Shown here: piece by piece, positions 7,152 through 14,016 of the stretch | Numbering within the stretch: the first letter of the stretch is position 1 | How the letters are laid out: each line of letters starts with the position of its first letter | DNA from: Pseudomonadales bacterium | GTDB taxonomy: Bacteria > Pseudomonadota > Gammaproteobacteria > Pseudomonadales > UBA3067 | Direction of reading: 5' to 3' | NCBI GenBank assembly: GCA_016763235.1 | Contig: JAESUE010000107.1 | Span: forward strand, 1-14,250 | DNA: 14,250 nt | Translations under genes and position numbers: made by a program | Notes under the pieces: model-generated | What the model was told of the DNA's origin: nothing | What the model saw: only the letters and a program-made list of their open reading frames with translations | Databases searched by the model: none

Positions 7152-7160
7152 CTCTCCTTA
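7152..7160 (-). promoter_or_regulatory. Shine-Dalgarno sequence containing the upstream stop codon
   Basis: On the minus strand the nonsense codon TAA (7160-7158) is the beginning of TAAGGAGAG, close to the ideal anti-16S complement TAAGGAGGT. It is followed 8 bases later by ATG (7145-7143) in the same frame. The arrangement would allow terminating ribosomes to restart and make the C-terminal half of the deacylase as a separate chain. Confidence 0.6.
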
Positions 7161-8012
7161 ACTGTGCACGACCACTGTGTCATCAAAACCGTGTGTAAAT
7201 TTAACCACTTCGGGCTGACTCATGTCAGCCCTCACTTGCAGCAGGTTTGTTCTACGCAATGAACCAGTGTGCAAATCAATTAAATAATCACACCGGACGA
7301 TCACTTCATAAAATAAGGAGTAGGCAATTCGTGCAGCAAGGCTTCCTTGAGGGTCGCCGGGGAAAGCGCGGTTCAGGTCTCTACGGTCAGGCAGGTAACG
7401 TGAGGCCCGCTGAAACCCTTTTAGATTCACGATGGGAATTCCTATTATCTTTCCCGTTAGTTTTTCCGGCACGATGTCATACATCACGCGGCGTACTATT
7501 TCTACACCGTTTAACTCATCGCCATGAATAGCGGCAGTCATGCAAAGTGTTTTCCCAGGATTTTTACCATTAATGACTAACACTGGGGTGGGTATGGTAA
7601 GCCCGGCAATACTGACATTTGGTGTCCAGGCTAAGCGGGTTGCTGTTGCAGGTGGGACTTCGGAACCAAGGATAATAAATTTCTCTATTTTTATTTCATC
7701 AAATGCGTCTTCATTGCCTTCTGAGCCACCAACAAGCTCGTGACTCCGACTTGAGGAGGGTTTCCTGCGGGGTTCAGGCTGTGTTGCTATAACTGGTGCG
7801 ATTTCAGGTACGGGTGGCGGGGTTATTTTCTTTAAGTCCACATTGGGAGCAACGGGCGGGTTTTCAGTATGTTGGATGGCCTGTATTTGGGTTCCGCTAA
7901 TTTCAGACACTGGCTCCAAAGCATGTTCTTGTTCCGCAAATCCGGATGAGGCCCAAAAAAATACCACACACTGGCAAAACGCTTTAATCCTTCTATCCAT
8001 CCTAACTCTCAT
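7158..8012 (-). CDS. AstE/AspA-type (M14-like) deacylase, N-terminal half with Zn site, interrupted by TAA
   Basis: 284 residues. The start MRVRMDRRIKAFCQCVVFFW leads into a signal peptide ending ...ASSGFA, so export is predicted; ATG 8012 has a TAGGA five bases upstream, and ATG 8000 is an alternative. Residues about 48-90 are a Pro-rich linker. The Zn-hydrolase fold begins near 110. Zn ligands H163 and E166 (AAIHGDELNG) and H248 (LIDLHTGS) are present, as is RRDLNRAFPGDP (about 210-221). The chain ends DTVVVHS at an in-frame TAA (7160-7158), immediately before the GMLR(R/T)AAVE segment of the family, so the catalytic Glu is on the next ORF. Last gene of the four-gene operon, 43 bases after the ATP-grasp gene. 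Known relatives remove acyl groups from amino acids or act as carboxypeptidases; the substrate here is unknown. Unbroken length would be about 471 residues. Confidence 0.82.
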   Translation of the reverse strand: MRVRMDRRIKAFCQCVVFFWASSGFAEQEHALEPVSEISGTQIQAIQHTENPPVAPNVDLKKITPPPVPEIAPVIATQPEPRRKPSSSRSHELVGGSEGNEDAFDEIKIEKFIILGSEVPPATATRLAWTPNVSIAGLTIPTPVLVINGKNPGKTLCMTAAIHGDELNGVEIVRRVMYDIVPEKLTGKIIGIPIVNLKGFQRASRYLPDRRDLNRAFPGDPQGSLAARIAYSLFYEVIVRCDYLIDLHTGSLRRTNLLQVRADMSQPEVVKFTHGFDDTVVVHS

Positions 8013-8055
8013 TTTTCCTAACAGTTTTTTTGAGATAATCTATTGAGGTTAGACT

Positions 8056-9003
8056 TCAATCTAACTTCTGGGCAAGTTCCACTGCCAAGTTTGCACGCTC
8101 TTGCAAACTACTTGGCACTTCTTTCAGGGATTCCACTTGATCCAGCATTTTAAGTAGGCCGACTCCATTGGCAATTTGAACATTTAATCCTGGGCGCGCG
8201 TTAAGCTCTAGCATAAGCGGGCCGAGATCTTGATCCAAAACAATATCGACACCTAAATATCCCAATCCAACGGTATCAGCACATTTCATAGCCAGTTCGA
8301 TAATTTTTGACCAGTGAGGCATTTCAATCATTTCTGTACTTTCACCCGTATCAGGGTGAACTTTACAAATTTTATCCCGATAAACACCACCGCAACTTTT
8401 CCCCGTCGCGATATCTATTCCGACGCCCATAGCGCCTTGGTGTAAATTGGCTTTACCTTGTGACTCTCGGGTGGGTAAACGCAACATAGCGGCAACAGGT
8501 ATTCCTTTGAAAACTATAACCCGAATATCTGGTACGCCCTGATAACTAATCGCAGCAAAAAAAGGGTCAAATTTTACGCGATATTCCACAATAGCATGAT
8601 CGTTCCGGCCACCAAGGCTATACATTCCGCTAAGAATATTGGATACATGGTGTGCGACATGATCAAAGTCGATTAAATCTCCTCCGGCTTTGCAAAAGTT
8701 TTTACCGCTACGCCCCGTTACCACCAGTATTCCGCTGCCCCCGCTACCATGAGAAGGTTTAATAACAAAGTCATCCAGCGTTTCAAGAAAAGGAGCAAGC
8801 TGTTTAATCTGATGGTAAATTTCTATAATGCCCAGTAGCTTTGGTACGGCTATACCGTGCTGCAGGGCCAGTTCTTTGGTTTTAAGCTTATCATCCACAA
8901 GAGGAAACAACCGGCGCGGGTTATAGCGCATGATGAAATCAGAGTTACGCCGATTTATACTTAAAACCCCTTTGTCTTTTAATATCCCTGGCGAACATAG
9001 CAT
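8056..9003 (-). CDS. RimK-related ATP-grasp ligase (alpha-L-glutamate ligase-like)
   Basis: 315 residues, soluble and cytosolic. It matches the 'alpha-L-glutamate ligase-like' branch of the ATP-grasp superfamily, which always appears next to the 7TM/inactive transglutaminase gene. The N-terminus INRRNSDFIMRYNPRRLFPL and then VDDKLKTKELALQHGI are characteristic of the branch. The ATP-grasp parts are the glycine-rich loop FVIKPSHGSGGSGI (79-92), IVEYRV (138-143), and the Mg/ATP acidic residues D253 (YLGVDIVLD) with E266, N268 and R270 in LMLELNARPGLNVQ. All look intact, so ATP-dependent formation of an amide (acyl-phosphate mechanism) is expected; the acceptor and the amino acid added are not deducible. 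The ATG at 9003 is 5 bases after the stop of the 7TM gene with no clear Shine-Dalgarno sequence, suggesting coupled translation. Confidence 0.92.
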   Translation of the reverse strand: MLCSPGILKDKGVLSINRRNSDFIMRYNPRRLFPLVDDKLKTKELALQHGIAVPKLLGIIEIYHQIKQLAPFLETLDDFVIKPSHGSGGSGILVVTGRSGKNFCKAGGDLIDFDHVAHHVSNILSGMYSLGGRNDHAIVEYRVKFDPFFAAISYQGVPDIRVIVFKGIPVAAMLRLPTRESQGKANLHQGAMGVGIDIATGKSCGGVYRDKICKVHPDTGESTEMIEMPHWSKIIELAMKCADTVGLGYLGVDIVLDQDLGPLMLELNARPGLNVQIANGVGLLKMLDQVESLKEVPSSLQERANLAVELAQKLD

Positions 9004-9008
9004 TGTGG

Positions 9009-10535
9009 TTAGCGCTCTATTTTTTTCATTTCACGGAAACGATACAACTCGAACAGACGATAGCCGTTATACCTTCCCATCCATAAACTAGCTGCAAGCA
9101 GTACCAGTAATAGCTCGGGGAAAACGAACATCACATACATAAGCTGTTCATTCGTCATAGCTAAATAACCCAGAATTGCCACGAGCAAGCTGCCAAAGCC
9201 CTGCAAAATTGCATCGCGAGCACCATTTTCTTCCCACGTAATAGACATACGCTCGATGGTCATCGCCATAATAACCATTGGAAACAAGGCTACGGACAAC
9301 AGCCTATCCGCTTCCAATTGATGACTCACCAGACTAATTAACAGCATTAAAATCACCACAATAATCAGAATCGATGCAAGCCGCGGAATAAGAAGAAGCA
9401 TAAGGCGCTCAAGGTAAAATCGAATCATCAAACCAATAGCAACAATAAGACTAAAAAGAAGAACACCCCAAAAAAGTTGCGTCTCCCTGAAGGCCAAGGC
9501 AATCAATACCGGCATAAATGTTCCAAAAGTACTAATTCCCACCAAAGTTCGCATGAACACCACAATCAATGCGCCAATTGGAACCATTAGCAATAAACGA
9601 TAAATACTTTGGCTTTGTACCGGCAAAGAAAGTAGAGAATAATCAGTAAAAATAGAACTGGCATACTTTGCCCCACTTCGAGCGACTTCTATTTGTTCTT
9701 TATAAGACTTAACAACAGAGAAGGTCACCTCGACCTGCTCTCCCCCAGTTAAATGAAATAAAGGTTTGCTTCCCACCTGCCAGGAAAAAAAGTTAGCTGG
9801 AATTCCTCGCTCACTGGTAAGCGGGTCAAATGTTAACCACTTTTGGCCGTTATGCACCTGCAATAACGGCTCTAGCTGGCTGTAACTCGACGCATCACTA
9901 GTGGTTAAACCCCATAAAATCCGCGCTGGAATACGCACACCTTGGAGTACATTAATAAGCTCTTTTACCCACTGCTCAGCGCTACCAGCTTTATTTCGCA
10001 GCAATTTAACATTTTCATTTGGCGTTTGAGAGTTCAGTTGTTGGAGTATTTCAGCCGTATAGGTCGCAATATCGGCAGAGGATGTCCGGGCCTCATCTAA
10101 GACAGATCGAATCGCTGAAGCATAAGGTTCGGGGTAATCAGGCGCTTTGGGGAAAGCGGGGTGGCTCTGCCACATGACTTGGTGGTCCGAACGCGCAACG
10201 GCAATGCGGTAATACAGGTTTTTTAGATCACGTGCTCGTCTGATCGCCCATTGTGCTTTACGGTTATCCCCCTCTTCGCTCACAGAAAACCCGAAACCCC
10301 CTGATATAAAATCCTCGTCAAGCTTTAAATATCCCGGAATAATATTGGGAAGATAAAGCTCCATGATGGCAGGGCCGCCATCACCCAAGAAGCTTATTTT
10401 TGCTTGCACCGTCCAAACTTCAGTATCTTGCTGAGGTTTTAGAGGCAAGCCGAGAACGGCAAACTTGTAATAGCAAATACTCAAACCGACTACCGTCAAA
10501 AATAAAACCCAAACTCTAACAACGTTGCGTCCCAT
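9009..10535 (-). CDS. Inactive transglutaminase domain fused to seven transmembrane helices
   Basis: 508 residues. One N-terminal membrane segment (about 8-28) is followed by a periplasmic region (about 30-308) with the transglutaminase-like fold: AGSAEQWVKELINVLQGVRI (183-202), RILWGLTTSD, and QKWLTFDPLTSERGIP (231-246). The position that holds the nucleophilic Cys in active transglutaminases is not Cys (AGSAEQW), in line with the family name. Residues about 312-488 form the seven-helix bundle, including the conserved GISTFGTFMPVLIALAFRET (333-352). The protein probably binds a peptide or the product of the ligase in the periplasm and acts as sensor, scaffold or channel; this is inference. 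The start has a good AGGAAAGGA eight bases upstream, overlapping the TAG of the preceding gene. Middle gene of the operon. Confidence 0.93.
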   Translation of the reverse strand: MGRNVVRVWVLFLTVVGLSICYYKFAVLGLPLKPQQDTEVWTVQAKISFLGDGGPAIMELYLPNIIPGYLKLDEDFISGGFGFSVSEEGDNRKAQWAIRRARDLKNLYYRIAVARSDHQVMWQSHPAFPKAPDYPEPYASAIRSVLDEARTSSADIATYTAEILQQLNSQTPNENVKLLRNKAGSAEQWVKELINVLQGVRIPARILWGLTTSDASSYSQLEPLLQVHNGQKWLTFDPLTSERGIPANFFSWQVGSKPLFHLTGGEQVEVTFSVVKSYKEQIEVARSGAKYASSIFTDYSLLSLPVQSQSIYRLLLMVPIGALIVVFMRTLVGISTFGTFMPVLIALAFRETQLFWGVLLFSLIVAIGLMIRFYLERLMLLLIPRLASILIIVVILMLLISLVSHQLEADRLLSVALFPMVIMAMTIERMSITWEENGARDAILQGFGSLLVAILGYLAMTNEQLMYVMFVFPELLLVLLAASLWMGRYNGYRLFELYRFREMKKIER

Positions 10536-10550
10536 GCTGTTTGTCCTTTC

Positions 10551-11147
10551 CTAATTCAACCTTGGTTTTCTATCGAGTAACATTGTTTCTGGCTCAACGG
10601 TATCACTGCATTTTGCTTGCGTTAAAAATGTATCGGAGGTATCCACAACCGCCACACCCCGCAAAAATTGACGCCCTAGCAACACCGGATAAATGAATTC
10701 ACTGCGGTTGGTCAGCGTAAATTCTGAGCCATGAACTCTGCCATCGAAACAAAAATCAAGAGAGACGATAGGCCTCCCATCATGATTTCCGTCATGATTT
10801 TTAATCCACACCTTGCGAATACGAGGTCGTTCAAAGGTGTGCGCTTGATACATACCCTTTGCGTTACCCAAAATCAAATCAAAGCGAACCCAGCGTTTAC
10901 CCTCTTTGCGGAACTCCCTGATATTTTCCGCATGAATAGAGGAGGTTTTAGCACCTGTATCCAGCTTGGCTTTCAACAAGACGGGAGGAGCGCCAATGCT
11001 AATATTTTCGACCCATCCGGCAATGACCTTGCCCGGATTAGCGCTGTCACTCAATGCGATGGAGGGGAACATCACAAGAGAAACAAGGAGAATTAACCTC
11101 GGGATATTTACAAAAAGACTCGTTCGGTGCATGAACTGAAACATCAT
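10551..11147 (-). CDS. Retropepsin-like peptidase annotated as 'ATP-dependent zinc protease' (RimB-like family)
   Basis: 198 residues if ATG 11147 is used; ATGs at 11144 and 11132 are also in frame, and the last gives the more standard signal peptide (MHRTSLFVNIPRLILLVSLV). Cleavage after ...SIALS predicts a periplasmic product. The core is a single aspartic-protease lobe: AKLDTGAKTSSIHA with Asp63 as the expected catalytic residue of the DTGA motif, a central VRFDL strand, and YPVLLGRQFL (the LLGR motif typical of the family). Despite the common database name, the sequence shows a retropepsin-type fold and no Zn or ATP motif. Family members act beside RimK-type ligases and cut glutamate-type isopeptide/peptide tails. 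First gene of the operon, 15 bases before the 7TM gene. Confidence 0.9.
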   Translation of the reverse strand: MMFQFMHRTSLFVNIPRLILLVSLVMFPSIALSDSANPGKVIAGWVENISIGAPPVLLKAKLDTGAKTSSIHAENIREFRKEGKRWVRFDLILGNAKGMYQAHTFERPRIRKVWIKNHDGNHDGRPIVSLDFCFDGRVHGSEFTLTNRSEFIYPVLLGRQFLRGVAVVDTSDTFLTQAKCSDTVEPETMLLDRKPRLN

Positions 11148-11171
11148 AGATAAAGTGCCGACAATAGAAAG

Positions 11172-11206
11172 ACTTAGGTGGTTGTAACTTACAAAACTTC
11201 CTAAGT
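11172..11206. repeat. Inverted repeat in the operon leader
   Basis: ACTTAGG (11172-11178) and CCTAAGT (11200-11206) are exact reverse complements around a 21-base spacer, 25 bases upstream of the first gene of the minus-strand operon. It could be a binding site for a dimeric regulator or an RNA hairpin in the 5' leader; nothing distinguishes these. Confidence 0.35.
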
Positions 11207-11454
11207 TTAAGCGTTATTCACAGTCTAAACACCAAGATTTTACCCGTTATGTGACCTGATCAGCATGTCTTCGGGTGAAATAGCATTGCGTCGCTACCAA
11301 TAATATAAAAACCTAGGGGCTCACTCCTACAGCTCCCAATATGTACGCCAAAAATGAAAACTCACTACTTCACACACCCCACCCCTTACTGTCAAAAACA
11401 CCAAGGAAAATTCGGCATTTATCTACATGCACGAGCTAAGGAGGGTATTAATAC

Positions 11455-11522
11455 GGAAGGACTCATCTCATACTCAAATTTGAACGCAATCTGACCCGTT
11501 ATAAGGTTCGCTGAGTCGTTAC
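11455..11522 (+). mobile_element. 68-bp palindromic MITE-like element, copy 2
   Basis: Gap-free alignment to the other two copies, same orientation as copy 3. The core CTCAAATTTGAACGCAATCT is identical to copy 3. The right end is CTGAGTCGTTAC; the left end GGAAGGACTCAT pairs with it at 9 of 12 positions, so this copy's left terminus has decayed. Flanks are ATTAATAC (11447-11454) and ATTAATCC (11523-11530), a 7/8 match consistent with an aged target-site duplication. Confidence 0.8.
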
Positions 11523-11710
11523 ATTAATCCTTACATTTTCGCCTTGCAAACAAAATATGAAGGGTGCGCGTTAACAAGCTGTAACATAGTAAAGGAGGTT
11601 TGTTATCGATCTACTCACAGCATATTGATAAACTGAGCGGCAATTTTTTGTTATAAAAAACCCAATTTTAAGAATCATTGAACACCTAAGGTTTTCTCAA
11701 ATCAGCTGAA

Positions 11711-12223
11711 ATGATGACACTATTACATCAGAGGTTTTCTATTTTGATGATCAAAACAAACTTTTTCTCACCGAAGGCAGGTGAGCCCTTAGAAAGAAGA
11801 AAAACCAACCTGTCGATTAATTATAGGCACTTGGGATACGCGCCACGCCGCGGCATTACCGCAACGAAAGGGAGCCACCAGAATAATTATGTAGATTGGT
11901 ACTCGGCAGATATGCTACTAGTGGCGATTCTCATTTCCTTGCTTTCCCTCTTTGACAGTATTATCACTCAGCAATTACTTTTCTTGGGTGGCAGTGAGGA
12001 AAACCATTTTATGGAGACAGCCATACAAAGAGGCCACTTATTTTTTATGTCAGTCAAATTCCTATTAACATCTCTAGGCACTGTCTTTCTCGTTATCCAT
12101 AAAAACTTCATCGTATTCAAACTATTACGAGTAGAGCACTTTCTTTATATCCTGCTGCTCGCATATTGTGGCCTGATGGTCTGGGAGACCCACCTCCTAA
12201 ACATTTCCCATATCGCTTGGTAA
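11711..12223 (+). CDS. Small membrane protein with DUF5658-like domain
   Basis: 170 residues. The N-terminal 60 residues are polar and basic (cytosolic, low complexity in conservation terms). Then come three membrane segments (about 66-92, 110-130, 142-160). The pattern SLFDSIITQQLLFLGGSEEN followed by HFMETAIQRGHLFF and VKFLLTSLGTVFLV matches small integral membrane proteins grouped as DUF5658: an Asp early in helix 1, a Gly-Gly-x-Glu-x-Asn loop and a Lys in helix 2. No enzymatic function is known. The start is uncertain: ATGs at 11711 and 11714 have no strong Shine-Dalgarno sequence, and the DUF region could be made from later starts. It stands alone between two copies of the 68-bp element, unlike its neighbours in function. 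Confidence 0.7.
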   Translation: MMTLLHQRFSILMIKTNFFSPKAGEPLERRKTNLSINYRHLGYAPRRGITATKGSHQNNYVDWYSADMLLVAILISLLSLFDSIITQQLLFLGGSEENHFMETAIQRGHLFFMSVKFLLTSLGTVFLVIHKNFIVFKLLRVEHFLYILLLAYCGLMVWETHLLNISHIAW

Positions 12224-12242
12224 TTTTTATCCAACTGTTTAA

Positions 12243-12310
12243 GTAACTATTCAGTTCACGCTCAAATTTGAACGCAATCTGAGTAGTGATAGAGCTCGCT
12301 GAATAGTTAC
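12243..12310 (+). mobile_element. 68-bp palindromic MITE-like element, copy 3
   Basis: Best-preserved terminal stem of the three: GTAACTATTCAG (12243-12254) is the exact reverse complement of CTGAATAGTTAC (12299-12310). The core CTCAAATTTGAACGCAATCT is shared with copy 2. Flanking octamers CTGTTTAA (12235-12242) and CTTTTCAA (12311-12318) match at 6 of 8 positions, a weaker candidate target-site duplication. It begins 20 bases after the stop codon of the DUF5658-like gene. Confidence 0.82.
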
Positions 12311-12402
12311 CTTTTCAACTGATTTCTTCCGTTCTAATCTGAATTACTACACAATTTATTAAGATATAGGCACCTTGCTTGCCTAATAGTCCTAAAAAAG
12401 GC

Positions 12403-12416
12403 TTGATACAAGTCAA
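12403..12416 (+). promoter_or_regulatory. Anr/FNR-type binding site upstream of ccoN
   Basis: TTGATACAAGTCAA matches the FNR/Anr consensus TTGAT-N4-ATCAA at 9 of 10 specified positions. Anr-type control of ccoNOQP by low oxygen is established in pseudomonads, and the site lies 162 bases ahead of the ccoN start, which fits activation of the oxidase when oxygen falls. Confidence 0.75.
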
Positions 12417-12454
12417 TGCGGCTAGGATAAACCTCTTAAACAACAAACTTACGC

Positions 12455-12460
12455 TATGAT
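12455..12460 (+). promoter_or_regulatory. Possible -10 of the ccoN promoter
   Basis: TATGAT (5/6 to TATAAT). With a start site near 12467-12471 the Anr/FNR box would be centred at about -58 to -61, closer to a class I (-61.5) than the common class II (-41.5) position. Nothing near 12439, where a class II -10 would fall, resembles a -10. Tentative. Confidence 0.3.
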
Positions 12461-12577
12461 TAAGCCAGCGTTTTTATTACCATACGCACCGCGTAGATTG
12501 CTTTGGCGCTTTTTCACAGGTGCAACTTCACCAGCAACACCCTACTTATTTCGTTTAATACAGGAAGCATCGTTAAG

Positions 12578-14005
12578 ATGAATCAAACAGCACATTCCCA
12601 ACCTGAATATAACCTTGGGGTGGTACGCCAATTCACGGTAATGACTATCGTCTGGGGCATAGTCGGCATGTTCATCGGCGTAGTAATCGCCTCACAACTA
12701 GCATGGCCAGTATTAAATTTTGACTTACCATGGATCAGCTTTGGACGCCTTAGACCTTTACATACCAATGCCGTAATTTTTGCATTTGGCGGATGCGCCC
12801 TAATGGCAAGTTCTTTTTACATTGTACAAAGAACCTGCCGAGTGACTCTAGCCCTCCCTGCCCTTGCATCATTTGTATTTTGGGGATGGCAATTAGTCAT
12901 TGTACTCGCCGCAATTTCATTGCCGCTTGGGTTTACCTCAGGAAAAGAGTATGCCGAACTGGAATGGCCAATAGACATATTACTTGCAGTCGTTTGGATT
13001 GCCTACGCCATCGTATTTTTTACTACTATCGCTAGACGAACCACTTCCCATATTTATGTTGCCAACTGGTTCTTCGGCGCCTTCATTATTACCGTTGCGG
13101 TATTACATATCGTTAATAGTATGGCCGTACCCGTTAGTATGACAAAGTCCTACTCTGCTTATGGCGGCGCAATGGATGCCATGATTCAGTGGTGGTATGG
13201 ACACAACGCGGTTGGCTTTTTCCTTACCGCAGGCTTCCTCGGAATGATGTACTACTTCATTCCGATTCAAGCAGGCCGCCCCGTCTATTCTTATCGTTTA
13301 TCAGTCGTCCATTTTTGGGGCCTGATTGCCATCTATATTTGGGCAGGCCCGCACCACCTTCACTACACAGCCCTGCCCGATTGGACGCAATCCCTGGGAA
13401 TGGTGTTCTCTTTAATTCTGCTGGCACCTTCATGGGGAGGCATGATTAACGGCATCATGACACTATCTGGAGCATGGGAAAAACTACGTACTGACCCTAT
13501 TCTAAAATTCCTCATTGTCGCACTGTCTTTTTACGGCATGTCCACATTTGAAGGGCCTATGATGGCTATCAAAACGGTTAATGCGCTTTCCCATTACACT
13601 GATTGGACAATTGGACATGTGCATTCCGGCGCCCTTGGCTGGGTAGCGATGATAACTATAGGCTCCTTATATATTCTTATACCTAGAGCCTTTAATAAAC
13701 CACAAATGTATTCCATTAAGCTCATTAATGTACATTTTTGGATGTCCACCATCGGTACTATCCTTTACGTCGCCTCCATGTGGATTTCTGGGATTATGCA
13801 GGGTCTGATGTGGAGAGCCGTAAACAGTGATGGCACACTCACCTATAGCTTTATAGAGTCTATTGCAGCGTCCCACCCCTATTACATTATTAGACTTATA
13901 GGTGGAGGCTTGTTCTTTTTAGGCATGTTTTTACTGGCATACAATGCCTGGAAAACAATTCGCACACCAAACGACCAATTCCCAACAACCCAATCAGAAG
14001 CTTAA
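12578..14005 (+). CDS. ccoN: cbb3-type cytochrome c oxidase subunit I
   Basis: 475 residues, the normal CcoN length. It is the catalytic subunit of the high-affinity C-type haem-copper oxidase in the inner membrane, reducing O2 to water while pumping protons. It has about 12 membrane helices and all metal ligands: H62 (LRPLHTNAV) and H349 for low-spin haem b, H347 (GHVHSG) for haem b3, and H209 (WWYGHNAVG) with H259 and H260 (WAGPHHLHY) for CuB. The cross-linked tyrosine is Y253 and the proton-path glutamate E325 (STFEGP). These are exactly two residues higher than the Pseudomonas stutzeri CcoN numbering. ATG 12578 gives [19 protein letters not shown], the usual N-terminus, with AGGAA 11 bases upstream. 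The TAA stop overlaps the Shine-Dalgarno of ccoO. Confidence 0.98.
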   Translation: MNQTAHSQPEYNLGVVRQFTVMTIVWGIVGMFIGVVIASQLAWPVLNFDLPWISFGRLRPLHTNAVIFAFGGCALMASSFYIVQRTCRVTLALPALASFVFWGWQLVIVLAAISLPLGFTSGKEYAELEWPIDILLAVVWIAYAIVFFTTIARRTTSHIYVANWFFGAFIITVAVLHIVNSMAVPVSMTKSYSAYGGAMDAMIQWWYGHNAVGFFLTAGFLGMMYYFIPIQAGRPVYSYRLSVVHFWGLIAIYIWAGPHHLHYTALPDWTQSLGMVFSLILLAPSWGGMINGIMTLSGAWEKLRTDPILKFLIVALSFYGMSTFEGPMMAIKTVNALSHYTDWTIGHVHSGALGWVAMITIGSLYILIPRAFNKPQMYSIKLINVHFWMSTIGTILYVASMWISGIMQGLMWRAVNSDGTLTYSFIESIAASHPYYIIRLIGGGLFFLGMFLLAYNAWKTIRTPNDQFPTTQSEA

Positions 14006-14016
14006 GGAGAAAGAGC

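Larger units (their letters stand above)
11148..11710. other. 563-base intergenic region between the minus-strand operon and the DUF5658-like gene
   Basis: This divergent gap should hold the promoters of both the minus-strand operon and the plus-strand small membrane protein. I see no convincing -35/-10 pair for either. Identifiable content is a 7-bp hairpin at 11172-11206 and the 68-bp element at 11455-11522. A GGAGG at 11594-11598 has no usable start after it. A 32-codon ATG frame from 11341 to 11439 (MYAKNENSLLHTPH...) has no ribosome-binding site and no family resemblance, so it is not called. Confidence 0.6.
12224..12577. other. 354-base region upstream of ccoN
   Basis: Contains the third 68-bp element (12243-12310), whose 12-bp perfect stem could also end transcripts of the small membrane protein gene. 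The Anr/FNR site (12403-12416) and a possible -10 (12455-12460) belong to ccoN. The in-frame TTG at 12503 would add 25 unconserved residues to CcoN and is not used. No other gene is seen. Confidence 0.7.

Noticed and set aside
7158..7160. Recoding of the in-frame stop as selenocysteine or pyrrolysine.
   Set aside because: The codon is TAA, not TGA or TAG, and this family has no such residue at that position.
10731..11096. 121-codon plus-strand ORF opposite the retropepsin gene.
   Set aside because: Antisense shadow of a clearly conserved coding sequence, without family resemblance.
11311..11336. Minus-strand GTAGGAGTGAGCCCC resembles the conserved half of Pseudomonas REP sequences.
   Set aside because: Single copy here, without the usual complementary arm; the similarity is short and may be chance.
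11591..11656. AAAGGAGG followed by a TTG and an 18-codon frame, a possible leader peptide.
   Set aside because: The TTG is only one base after GGAGG, too close for initiation, and the peptide has no recognisable regulatory motif.
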